A stretch of DNA of 9,133 nt, taken from assembly GCA_000715605.1 (NCBI GenBank), contig KL568543.1, positions 272,294-281,426 on the forward strand, written 5' to 3'. The notes under the pieces were generated by a model that worked only from the letters and a program-made list of their open reading frames with translations, did not search any database and was not told where the DNA came from. Both the position numbers and the translations under genes were made by a program. Positions 1-6,293 of the stretch are shown here, one piece after another (the first letter of the stretch is position 1; the number at the start of each line of letters is the position of its first letter). The stretch comes from Streptomyces speibonae. GTDB lineage: Bacteria > Actinomycetota > Actinomycetes > Streptomycetales > Streptomycetaceae.

Positions 1-655
1 GCGCCCCCCCCAGCCGTACGGCCAGCTCGGCGTCGAGCGCCGCCGGGTCGACGTCCTTGAAGTCCCGCGTGGCCCTCCCCGCCCACGCCGACCGCGTACG
101 GTCCGGCGACTTGGCGTTCAGCTCCAGCGTGCCGTTGGGCTGGTCGTGCCGCAGCCGCAGCCCGGCCGAGGTGCCGAGGTAGGTGGAGACCATCTCGTGG
201 CTGGCGAACCCGTACAGCTCCCGGCCGCCGGCCCGCGCGCGGGCGAACGCCTCGCCCAGCGCCGGAGCGAAGTCGGCGAACACGGAGGAGGAGGTCTCCG
301 CGGGCGCCTCGGTGAACTCCGGGGACGGCTCCACACCCGTGACCAGCGGCTGCGCGTCCTCGGCGGGCCCCGCGCCCCGCGCGGCGTCCTCGGCGGCCCG
401 CACCAGCGGCTCCAGCTCGTCCACGGTCACCGCGGAGCGGGACACCACCCCGGACGCCGTGCCCCGGGCACCGTCCACCATGGCGATCACGGTGAGCGTG
501 CGCCCGCGCGTGACCCCGTTGGTGGTGAGCGCGTTGCCCGCCCAGCGCAGATTGGCGGAGGACTCCTCGTCGGCGATCACCACACAGCCGTCCGCCCGCG
601 ACAGCTCGAGCGCGCGCTCGACGATCTCGTGCGGCTTGTTCGTTCGCGCGCTCAT
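1..655 (-). CDS. tldE: TldE/PmbA-family metalloprotease subunit, N-terminal part
   Basis: This is the non-HExxxH partner of TldD. In the characterised bacterial pair, TldD and TldE form a heterodimer that degrades unfolded or leader peptides inside the cell, and TldE lacks the catalytic motif. About 218 codons are visible, beginning MSARTNKPHEIVERALELSR, and the frame leaves the window at base 1 with no stop, so the C-terminal half is missing. The visible part has typical family features: the segment SSANLRWAGNALTTNG near residues 33-48, where the family has its strand reading 'R...N.L.T.G', and ELYGFASHEMVSTYLGTS near residues 148-165, the 'S.....YL.TS.G' block. The ATG at 655-653 shares the bases ATGA with the tldD stop, which indicates translational coupling and fixes the start. 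Identification rests on this similarity plus the position directly behind tldD. The exact substrate in this organism cannot be told. Confidence 0.88.
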   Translation of the reverse strand, partial: MSARTNKPHEIVERALELSRADGCVVIADEESSANLRWAGNALTTNGVTRGRTLTVIAMVDGARGTASGVVSRSAVTVDELEPLVRAAEDAARGAGPAEDAQPLVTGVEPSPEFTEAPAETSSSVFADFAPALGEAFARARAGGRELYGFASHEMVSTYLGTSAGLRLRHDQPNGTLELNAKSPDRTRSAWAGRATRDFKDVDPAALDAELAVRLGGA

Positions 656-2175
656 CGCCCCGCCTCCTGCGTGGTGTTGAGAATGTTGACTCCCTTGAAG
701 AGGGCGGACGGACAGCCGTGCGAGACCGCCGCGACCTGTCCCGGCTGAGCCTTGCCGCAGTTGAAGGCGCCGCCCAGGACATACGTCTGCGGGCCGCCGA
801 CCGCCGCCATGGAACCCCAGAAGTCCGTGGTCGTGGCCTGGTACGCGACATCCCGCAGCTGTCCCGCCAGCCGCCCGTTCTCGATCCGGTAGAAGCGCTG
901 GCCGGTGAACTGGAAGTTGTACCGCTGCATGTCGATCGACCACGACCGGTCACCGACCACGTAGATGCCCCGGTCCACGCCCCCGATCAGGTCCTCCGTG
1001 GACAGCCCCGCCGGATCCGGCCGCAGCGACACATTGGCCATCCGCTGCACCGGCACATGCGCGGGGGAGTCCGCGAACGCGCACCCGTTGGACCGCTCGA
1101 AGCCGGTCAGCCTCGCGATCCGCCGGTCCAGCTGGTAGCCGACCAGCGTGCCGTCCTTCACCAGGTCCCAGGACTGCGCCTCGACCCCCTCGTCGTCGTA
1201 GCCGATGGTGGCCAGCCCGTGCTCGGCGGTGCGGTCCCCGGTGACGTTCATCAGCTCGGAGCCGTACTTCAGCTTGCCCAACTGGTCGAAGGTGGCGAAC
1301 GAGGTACCCGCGTACGCCGCCTCGTAGCCGAGCGCGCGGTCCAGCTCGGTGGCGTGCCCGATGGACTCGTGGATGGTCAGCCACAGGTTGGACGGGTCCA
1401 CCACGAGGTCGTACAGCCCCGGGTCGACGCTCGGCGCCCGCATCTTCTCCGCCAGCAGCTCCGGGATCCGCTCCAGCTCCTCGTCCCAGTCCCAGCCGGT
1501 GCCCCGCAGATACTCCCAGCCGCGGCCGACGGGCGGCGCGATGGTGCGCATGGAGTCGAACTCACCACTGGAGTCGTCCACGGACACGGCGGTGAGCACC
1601 GGGTGCAGCCGCACCCGCTGCTGCGTCGTGACGGTCCCGGCCGTATCGGCGTAGAACTTGTTCTCGTGCACGGTCAGCAGCGAGGCGTCGACATGGTCCA
1701 CCCCGCCCGCCGCCAGCAGCCGGGCGCTCCACTCGGCCAGCAGCCCGCTCTTGTCCTCGTCGGGCACGGTGAACGGGTCGATCTCGTACGACGACACCCA
1801 GGTCTGCTCGGAGTGCACCGGCTCGTCGGCCAGCTCCACCCTCTCGTCCGACCCGGCCGCCCGGATCACCTGCGCGGACAGCTTCGCCATCGCCACGGCC
1901 TGCGAGGCGACCTTCGCGGCGGCGTCCGGGGTCAGATCCACCCCGGAGGCGAACCCCCAGGTCCCCCCGTGCACCACGCGCACCGCGTACCCGAGGTCGG
2001 TGGTGTCCGACGACCCGGCGGGCTTGGCGTCCCGCAGCCGCCAGGAGGCGCTGCGGACCCGCTCCAGGCGGAAGTCCGCGTGCTCCGCCCCCAGCGACCG
2101 CGCGCGGGCGAGCGCGGCGTCGGCGAGGGCGCGCAGCGGCAGGGCCGTGAAGGCTTCGTCAATGCTATGAGGCAC
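652..2175 (-). CDS. tldD: TldD-family zinc metalloprotease
   Basis: This is the catalytic subunit of the TldD/TldE protease. The 507-residue protein is about the usual family length. It carries the zinc motif HExxxH as HESIGH at residues 269-274, preceded by LWLT and followed by ATELDRALGYE. A cysteine in FNCGKAQPGQ, residue 473, sits where the third zinc ligand of E. coli TldD lies in its CGK motif. The segment DEGVEAQSWDLVKDGTLVGY near residues 328-347 is also characteristic. The start is GTG at 2175-2173, preceded by AGGAAGAG six bases upstream, a good ribosome binding site. The stop overlaps the tldE start by four bases. In E. coli the pair matures microcin B17 and helps degrade the antitoxin CcdA; no RiPP precursor or toxin-antitoxin pair is visible here, so a general peptide-trimming role is the safer inference. 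The long plus-strand frame opposite this gene is a high-G+C shadow. Confidence 0.95.
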   Translation of the reverse strand: MPHSIDEAFTALPLRALADAALARARSLGAEHADFRLERVRSASWRLRDAKPAGSSDTTDLGYAVRVVHGGTWGFASGVDLTPDAAAKVASQAVAMAKLSAQVIRAAGSDERVELADEPVHSEQTWVSSYEIDPFTVPDEDKSGLLAEWSARLLAAGGVDHVDASLLTVHENKFYADTAGTVTTQQRVRLHPVLTAVSVDDSSGEFDSMRTIAPPVGRGWEYLRGTGWDWDEELERIPELLAEKMRAPSVDPGLYDLVVDPSNLWLTIHESIGHATELDRALGYEAAYAGTSFATFDQLGKLKYGSELMNVTGDRTAEHGLATIGYDDEGVEAQSWDLVKDGTLVGYQLDRRIARLTGFERSNGCAFADSPAHVPVQRMANVSLRPDPAGLSTEDLIGGVDRGIYVVGDRSWSIDMQRYNFQFTGQRFYRIENGRLAGQLRDVAYQATTTDFWGSMAAVGGPQTYVLGGAFNCGKAQPGQVAAVSHGCPSALFKGVNILNTTQEAGR

Positions 2176-2196
2176 CTACGTCTCTTCCTGTCGGCT

Positions 2197-2217
2197 TTCG
2201 GTGTTCGGCGTTCGGTG
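2197..2217. repeat. Three tandem 7-base repeats in the tldD leader
   Basis: Three head-to-tail heptamers, TTCGGTG, TTCGGCG and TTCGGTG, lie directly next to each other. They differ only at the sixth base. They start about 20 bases upstream of the tldD GTG, just outside its ribosome binding site. Read on the tldD strand they are CACCGAA, CGCCGAA, CACCGAA. They may be a regulator-binding array or a slipped-strand expansion; the sequence alone does not decide. Confidence 0.6.
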
Positions 2218-2348
2218 GTTCCGTGTCCGTTCCCGCGTCATCGGTAACCCGATTCCGGATCCGCTCATGCCGTCGCTGCGCATCATGTCGCGTCGGCCGG
2301 TGCGGGACCACATGTTTCCGTGGTGCGCCCGGCGCTTTCTGTAGGGAT

Positions 2349-2378
2349 CCGACAGCGACTCCCGTCGGCCACTGTCGG
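2349..2378. promoter_or_regulatory. Perfect 7-base inverted repeat upstream of fabG
   Basis: CCGACAG at 2349-2355 is mirrored exactly by CTGTCGG at 2372-2378, with 16 bases between them. It lies 108 bases before the fabG start and upstream of the TAGGTT -10-like box. This suits either an operator for a dimeric regulator or a leader hairpin. In G+C-rich DNA a 7-base inverted repeat can occur by chance, so the functional reading is weak. Confidence 0.3.
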
Positions 2379-2471
2379 TGCCCGAATGTCCCGGGGCGGA
2401 CCGGGACCGATAGGTTTTCGGAGAAGCCGCCTGTCATCCAGGTGTCCGGGCGGGTGGACCAGACCGCTATC

Positions 2472-2478
2472 GAAAGGG
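2472..2478 (+). promoter_or_regulatory. Ribosome binding site deciding the TTG start of fabG
   Basis: GAAAGGG ends seven bases before the TTG at 2486. No ATG or GTG in this frame lies near the conserved N-terminal strand SVLVTGG, so this site supports the rare TTG start. Confidence 0.6.
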
Positions 2479-2485
2479 TGATCCG

Positions 2486-3205
2486 TTGAGCCGCTCGGTT
2501 CTCGTCACCGGAGGCAACCGGGGCATCGGCCTCGCCATCGCCCGCGCGTTCGCCGACGCCGGCGACAAGGTCGCCATCACATACCGCTCGGGCGAGCCGC
2601 CGGCCGCCCTCGCCGAGCTGGGCTGCCTCGCCGTCAAGTGCGACATCACCGACCCCGAGCAGGTGGAGCAGGCCTACAAGGAGGTCGAGGAGGCGCACGG
2701 CAACGTCGAGGTGCTCGTCGCCAACGCCGGCGTCACCAAGGACCAGCTCCTGATGCGCATGTCCGAGGAGGACTTCACCTCGGTCGTCGAAACCAACCTC
2801 ACCGGCACCTTCCGGGTCGTCAAGCGCGCCAACCGCGGCATGCTGCGCGCCAAGAGGGGCCGTGTCGTGCTGATCTCGTCGGTCGTCGGCCTGCTCGGCT
2901 CCGCGGGGCAGGCGAACTACGCCGCCTCCAAGGCCGGCCTCGTCGGCTTCGCGCGCTCCCTGGCCCGTGAGCTGGGCTCGCGCAACATCACCTTCAACGT
3001 CGTCGCCCCCGGCTTCGTCGACACCGACATGACCAAGGTGCTCACCGACGAGCAGCGCGAGAACATCGTGTCGCAGGTGCCGCTGGGCCGGTACGCCAAG
3101 CCGGAGGAGATCGCCGCGGCCGTGCGGTTCCTCGCCTCGGACGACGCCTCGTACATCACTGGAGCCGTCATTCCCGTTGACGGCGGACTGGGAATGGGTC
3201 ACTGA
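2486..3205 (+). CDS. fabG: 3-oxoacyl-[acyl-carrier-protein] reductase (FabG/MabA type)
   Basis: This short-chain dehydrogenase/reductase should use NADPH to reduce 3-oxoacyl-ACP to 3-hydroxyacyl-ACP in cytosolic type II fatty-acid synthesis. The 239 residues show the full classical SDR set: the cofactor motif TGGNRGIG at 8-15, NAG at 80-82, the structural Asn104 in ETNLTG, and the catalytic triad Ser132, Tyr145, Lys149 with YAASK. The spacing matches E. coli FabG Asn110/Ser138/Tyr151/Lys155. The segment NVVAPGFVDTDMT at 171-183 is typical of FabG. Translation starts at TTG, placed by GAAAGGG upstream and by the conserved N-terminal strand. The enoyl reductase gene begins five bases after the stop, the same order as mabA-inhA of mycobacteria, which supports the FAS II assignment over the many other SDRs in actinobacteria. 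Confidence 0.95.
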   Translation: MSRSVLVTGGNRGIGLAIARAFADAGDKVAITYRSGEPPAALAELGCLAVKCDITDPEQVEQAYKEVEEAHGNVEVLVANAGVTKDQLLMRMSEEDFTSVVETNLTGTFRVVKRANRGMLRAKRGRVVLISSVVGLLGSAGQANYAASKAGLVGFARSLARELGSRNITFNVVAPGFVDTDMTKVLTDEQRENIVSQVPLGRYAKPEEIAAAVRFLASDDASYITGAVIPVDGGLGMGH

Positions 3206-3210
3206 TCACC

Positions 3211-3978
3211 ATGAGCGGAATCCTCGAGGGCAAGCGCGTCCTGATCACCGGCGTGCTGACCGAGTCCTCCATCGCCTTCCACGCCGCGAAGCTGGCGCAG
3301 GAGCAGGGCGCCGAGGTCATCCTCACCGCGTTCCCGCGGCCCACCCTGACCGAGCGCATCGCCAAGAAGCTGCCCCGGCCCGTCAAGGTCATCGAGCTCG
3401 ACGTCACCAACGACGAGCACCTCGGCCGGCTGGCCGACGTGGTCGGCGAGGAGCTCGGCGGCCTCGACGGCGTCGTGCACTCCATCGGCTTCGCCCCGCA
3501 GGACGCCCTCGGCGGCAACTTCCTCAACACGCCGTTCGAGTCGGTCGCCACGGCCATGCACGTCTCGGCGTTCTCCCTGAAGTCGCTGACCATGGCCTGT
3601 CTGCCGCTGATGCAGAACGGCGGCTCGGTCGTCGGCCTCACCTTCGACGCCCAGTTCGCCTGGCCGCAGTACGACTGGATGGGCCCGGCCAAGGCCGCCC
3701 TGGAGGCGACCAACCGCTACATGGCCCGCGACCTGGGCAAGCAGAACATCCGCTGCAACCTCATCTCCGCGGGCCCGCTCGGCTCCATGGCCGCCAAGTC
3801 CATCCCGGGCTTCGGCGAGCTGGCCTCGGTGTGGGACACCCGTTCCCCGCTGGAGTGGGACCTGAAGGACCCCGAGCCGGCCGGCCGCGGCGTCGTCGCC
3901 CTGCTGAGCGACTGGTTCCCGAAGACCACGGGCGAGATCGTCCACGTGGACGGCGGTCTGCACGCCATCGGCGCCTGA
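3211..3978 (+). CDS. fabI: Enoyl-[acyl-carrier-protein] reductase (InhA/FabI type)
   Basis: This enzyme should catalyse the last step of each fatty-acid elongation cycle, NADH-dependent reduction of trans-2-enoyl-ACP. The 255-residue protein resembles mycobacterial InhA: GKRVLITGVLTESSIAFH at 7-24 is the divergent enoyl-reductase nucleotide motif, VVHSIGF at 88-94 includes Ser91 (InhA Ser94), and the catalytic residues are Phe145, Tyr154 and Lys161, spaced as InhA Phe149/Tyr158/Lys165. LLSDWFPKTTGEI and the final VDGG block are also conserved. It is shorter than InhA (269), mainly in the substrate-binding loop after SAGPL. No good Shine-Dalgarno sequence sits just before the ATG (the nearest purine run, in the last fabG codons, is about 12 bases away), so coupling to fabG translation is likely. 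The stop is followed by a hairpin terminator. inhA would be an equally fair symbol. Confidence 0.94.
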   Translation: MSGILEGKRVLITGVLTESSIAFHAAKLAQEQGAEVILTAFPRPTLTERIAKKLPRPVKVIELDVTNDEHLGRLADVVGEELGGLDGVVHSIGFAPQDALGGNFLNTPFESVATAMHVSAFSLKSLTMACLPLMQNGGSVVGLTFDAQFAWPQYDWMGPAKAALEATNRYMARDLGKQNIRCNLISAGPLGSMAAKSIPGFGELASVWDTRSPLEWDLKDPEPAGRGVVALLSDWFPKTTGEIVHVDGGLHAIGA

Positions 3979-3991
3979 CGGACGCCGCACC

Positions 3992-4022
3992 AGGGCCCGC
4001 CTCCCGCGAGGGAGCGGGCCCT
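3992..4022. terminator. Hairpin terminator between convergent fabI and gntR
   Basis: AGGGCCCGC plus TCCC on the left pairs with GGGA plus GCGGGCCCT on the right, giving 13 base pairs with one bulged C and a GCGA loop. It starts 13 bases after the fabI stop. There is no run of T, which is usual for Streptomyces terminators. The regulator gene ends at 4064 in the opposite direction, so the hairpin may serve both. Confidence 0.7.
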
Positions 4023-4063
4023 TCGCACACCCCGGGGCCGGTCGTCCCGCTCTGGGGGACGGA

Positions 4064-4756
4064 TCAGCCGCCGGAGGACGGCCCCGGCCGTCCCGGACGG
4101 CACACGAACGGGTAGGCGGCGGCCTCCTCGGCGGCCGTCGCCGCGTCGCCCGCGCGGATCGCGTCCACCAGCCGGCCGTGGTCCATGTGGGTCTCCGGGG
4201 ACATGTCCCCGCCCACGTCCTCGCGCAGCCAGTCCCGCAGCACCTCGCTCAGGTCCGCGTACATCGCGGTCATCACGTCGTTGTGCGAGGCGGCCACCAC
4301 GGCGAGGTGGAACGTCGCGTCCGCCGCCACGAACGCCTCCGCGTCGCCCGACTCCCAGGTCTCCTCCCGGCGCAGCAGCAGGGTGTCGAGCTGCTTGAGA
4401 TCCTTCTCCGTACGGCGCTCGGCGGCCAGCCGTGCCGCCGCCGACTCCAGGGTCGACCGCAGCTCGGCGATGTGCCGCGGGTCGGCGCCGGCGAAGCGCC
4501 GGTGCATCACGCCCGCCAGCTCGCTGGTGGCCACCACGTACGTGCCCGAACCCTGGCGGATGTCCAGCAGCCCGTTGTGCGCCAGCGCGCGGACGGCCTC
4601 ACGCACCGTGTTGCGGGCCACACCCAGCTGCTCGACCAGCTCCGGCTCGGTCGGAATGCGCGCGCCCACCGGCCACTCGCCCGAGGTGATCTGCGCCCGC
4701 AGAGCGGCGATGACCTGCTCGGACAGTGCCGAACGACGTGGATGGCTCAGAGGCAT
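4064..4756 (-). CDS. GntR-family transcriptional regulator, FadR/FCD subfamily
   Basis: This is a DNA-binding repressor or activator expected to respond to a small carboxylate-like ligand. The 230-residue protein has an N-terminal winged helix (about 8-75) with the GntR signature IPTEPELVEQLGVARNTVRE and wing RQGSGTYVV, followed by an all-helical FCD ligand domain (about 95-215). In FCD proteins a metal is held by Asp, His, His, His: here D146 and H150 (DATFH) and H193 (DHGRL) are present, but the position 22 residues on, where the last His usually sits, is Tyr215. I chose ATG at 4756-4754 because GAAGG lies seven bases upstream; a GTG fifteen bases earlier is possible but has a poorer site. 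The gene is divergent from the MFS transporter and probably controls it and itself through the palindrome at 4816-4834. The inducer is unknown. Confidence 0.88.
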   Translation of the reverse strand: MPLSHPRRSALSEQVIAALRAQITSGEWPVGARIPTEPELVEQLGVARNTVREAVRALAHNGLLDIRQGSGTYVVATSELAGVMHRRFAGADPRHIAELRSTLESAAARLAAERRTEKDLKQLDTLLLRREETWESGDAEAFVAADATFHLAVVAASHNDVMTAMYADLSEVLRDWLREDVGGDMSPETHMDHGRLVDAIRAGDAATAAEEAAAYPFVCRPGRPGPSSGG

Positions 4757-4800
4757 GACACACCTTCGCACGACAGGGGCGCCTCACGGCGGCCTCGGCA

Positions 4801-4831
4801 TGGACAACCAATCATCCCATGATTCTATGAT
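4801..4831 (+). promoter_or_regulatory. Candidate promoter of the MFS gene, possibly leaderless
   Basis: A -35-like TGGACA (4801-4806, one mismatch to TTGACA) and a -10-like TATGAT (4826-4831, one mismatch to TATAAT) are separated by 19 bases, slightly longer than ideal. The distance from the -10 box to the ATG at 4839 is seven bases, so transcription would begin at or next to the start codon. No good ribosome binding site precedes that ATG, which fits a leaderless mRNA. The stretch is visibly richer in A+T than its surroundings. Confidence 0.5.
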
Positions 4832-4834
4832 GGG
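4816..4834. promoter_or_regulatory. Probable operator of the divergent GntR/FadR regulator
   Basis: CCCATGATTCTATGATGGG is an imperfect palindrome with seven of nine positions paired around a central C. It covers the -10 box of the transporter promoter, where a bound repressor would block it. A further ATCAT at 4811-4815 makes a series with ATGAT at 4819 and 4827, each 8 bases apart. On the opposite strand the same bases contain TAGAAT, a -10-like box that could serve the regulator gene, though I see no -35 for it. The site does not show the TnGTnnnACnA core common to FadR-group operators, so assignment rests on position and symmetry. Confidence 0.5.
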
Positions 4835-4838
4835 CCTC

Positions 4839-6134
4839 ATGGCAAGCGAGGAAAACCGGACGCTCACGTCCACGACCGTACGCGCGCCGGCCGCGCGCCG
4901 AGCCCCGAGGACTCCCGGCGAGAGCGCCGGGCACGGGTGGCGGACGCGGCTGCTCGTCGTCGGCATCGTGCTGGCCGCGCTCAACCTCCGCCCCGCCATC
5001 ACCAGCCTCGGTGCCCTGCTCGAGGAGGTTCGCGACGGGCTCGGTATGAGCGGCAGCGTCGCCGGACTGCTCACCTCCGTGCCCCCGCTGTGCTTCGCCG
5101 TCTTCGGCGTCACCGCACCCCGCCTGGCCCGCCGCTTCGGGGCCGGGGCCGTGGTCTGCGCCGGCATGGTCGCCATCTCCGCCGGCCTGCTGATACGCCC
5201 CTACGTCGGCGGCACCGCGGCCTTCCTGGCCACCACCGCCCTCGCGCTGATGGGCATCGCCGTCAGCAACGTCCTGATGCCGGTCATCGTCAAGCGCTGG
5301 TTCCCCGACCGGGTCGGTTCCATGACCGGCCTGTACTCCATGGCCCTCGCCCTGGGCACGGCCTCGGCTGCGGCGGTGACCGTACCGCTGAGCGAGGCGC
5401 TCGGCGGGAACTGGCAGTCCGGCCTCGCCCTCTGGGCGGCCCTCGCGGCCACCGCCGTACTGCCGTGGATCCCGTTCGTACGGGAACGCGGCGGGGCACC
5501 GGCCGAGCCCGCACCCGCGCGGGACGCGGACACGACCGCGCCCCGGCTGCGCGTCACCCGCAGCCGCACCGCGTGGGCGCTGGCCGTCTTCTTCGGCCTC
5601 CAGGCCACCGCCGCCTACATCACCATGGGCTGGATGGCGCAGATCTTCCGCGACGCGGGTGTCCCCGCGGGCACGGCCGGGCTGCTCCTCGCCGTCACCA
5701 TGGTGATGGGCGTACCGCTCGCCTTCGTCATACCCCGCCTCGCCACCCGGCTGCCCCACCAGGGCCCCATCGTGCTCGCCCTGGGCACGAGCGGCCTCGT
5801 CGGCTACGCGGGCCTGTACTTCGCACCGGCCGCCGGCGCCTGGGCCTGGGCCGTCCTGCTGGGCATCGCCAACTGTGCCTTCCCGCTGGCGCTCACCATG
5901 GTCGGGATGCGCGCCCGCACCAGCGCGGGCGTGGCCCAGCTGTCGGCCTTCGCCCAGAGCACCGGCTACCTGATCTCCATCCCCGGCCCGCTCCTGGTGG
6001 GCGTCCTCTATCAGCACAGCGGCGGCTGGGCCCTCCCGATCACCCTGATGGCGGCCTTGATGATCCCCCAGACCATCGTGGGGTACCTGGCCGGCCGGGA
6101 CCGCACGGTGGAGGAAGAAGCGACAGCCGCTTGA
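4839..6134 (+). CDS. CynX/NimT-type MFS transporter
   Basis: This is an inner-membrane secondary transporter of the major facilitator superfamily; the closest family I recognise is CynX/NimT (cyanate or 2-nitroimidazole transporters), but substrates in that group vary and none is proven here. The 431-residue protein has a basic, Pro/Ala-rich cytosolic N-terminus (1-36), a first span containing the family signature LAALNLRPAITSLGALL (45-61), about twelve hydrophobic segments in two blocks of six, and a charged central loop at about 214-244. Residues 95-101 (RLARRFG) form the MFS loop 2-3 motif. I chose ATG at 4839 because it lies seven bases past a good -10 box. Earlier in-frame ATGs at 4800 and 4830 would lie within or before the promoter, and anything further upstream is antisense to the regulator. 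The 38-residue membrane peptide downstream often accompanies such transporters. Regulation by the divergent GntR protein is likely. Confidence 0.85.
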   Translation: MASEENRTLTSTTVRAPAARRAPRTPGESAGHGWRTRLLVVGIVLAALNLRPAITSLGALLEEVRDGLGMSGSVAGLLTSVPPLCFAVFGVTAPRLARRFGAGAVVCAGMVAISAGLLIRPYVGGTAAFLATTALALMGIAVSNVLMPVIVKRWFPDRVGSMTGLYSMALALGTASAAAVTVPLSEALGGNWQSGLALWAALAATAVLPWIPFVRERGGAPAEPAPARDADTTAPRLRVTRSRTAWALAVFFGLQATAAYITMGWMAQIFRDAGVPAGTAGLLLAVTMVMGVPLAFVIPRLATRLPHQGPIVLALGTSGLVGYAGLYFAPAAGAWAWAVLLGIANCAFPLALTMVGMRARTSAGVAQLSAFAQSTGYLISIPGPLLVGVLYQHSGGWALPITLMAALMIPQTIVGYLAGRDRTVEEEATAA

Positions 6135-6220
6135 GGGGGCGCGCGCGGGGAACTGCGCGAACGGGGGCAGGGGGCGAAGCCCCCCGGGGAACGGGACCGG
6201 AAGGGGCGGCGGGGGCGAAA
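6135..6220. repeat. Streptomyces-type intergenic repeat element with two hairpins
   Basis: The stretch begins immediately after the MFS stop and includes GCGCGGGGAACTGCGCGA and, near its end, GGAAGGGGCGGCGGGGGCGAAA. I recognise both strings, in this order, from a short repeat found in many copies between genes of Streptomyces genomes; this is recall, not a search. It can fold into two hairpins: CGCGC (6142-6146) with GCGCG (6155-6159), and GGGGGC (6170-6175) with GCCCCC (6179-6184) around a GAA loop. The second hairpin may also terminate transcription from the transporter gene. This copy looks altered in its middle part. Confidence 0.55.
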
Positions 6221-6293
6221 CAGACACCCACCCCACCTCCCCCGACGCGAGCCCTCGAGCCCGCCCCGGCCCACCGGATGCGAGACTTGCCCC

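Larger units (their letters stand above)
2176..2485. promoter_or_regulatory. Divergent tldD / fabG control region
   Basis: This 310-base stretch without a gene separates the starts of tldD (leftward) and fabG (rightward), so it must carry both promoters unless one is supplied from elsewhere. I see no convincing full -35/-10 pair. The best -10-like box for fabG is TAGGTT at 2411-2416 (matches TAnnnT), which would leave a leader of about 65 bases; the hexamer 18 bases before it does not resemble TTGACA. Two sequence structures, the heptamer repeats at 2197-2217 and the inverted repeat at 2349-2378, are listed separately. No open reading frame here has a credible start and codon use. Confidence 0.5.

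Noticed and set aside
718..2247. A 509-residue plus-strand open frame opposite tldD, and shorter ones around it
   Set aside because: Composition is dominated by Arg, His, Gly and Pro with no motif, which is the usual antisense shadow of a high-G+C gene. tldD on the other strand has complete family motifs.
2165..3202. A 345-residue minus-strand frame opposite fabG and across its control region
   Set aside because: fabG on the plus strand has every SDR motif; the antisense frame has none.
4185..4838. An N-terminal extension of the MFS gene of over 200 residues
   Set aside because: It runs antisense through the GntR gene, is Ser/Arg/Ala-rich without similarity, and would place the promoter and palindrome inside the coding region.
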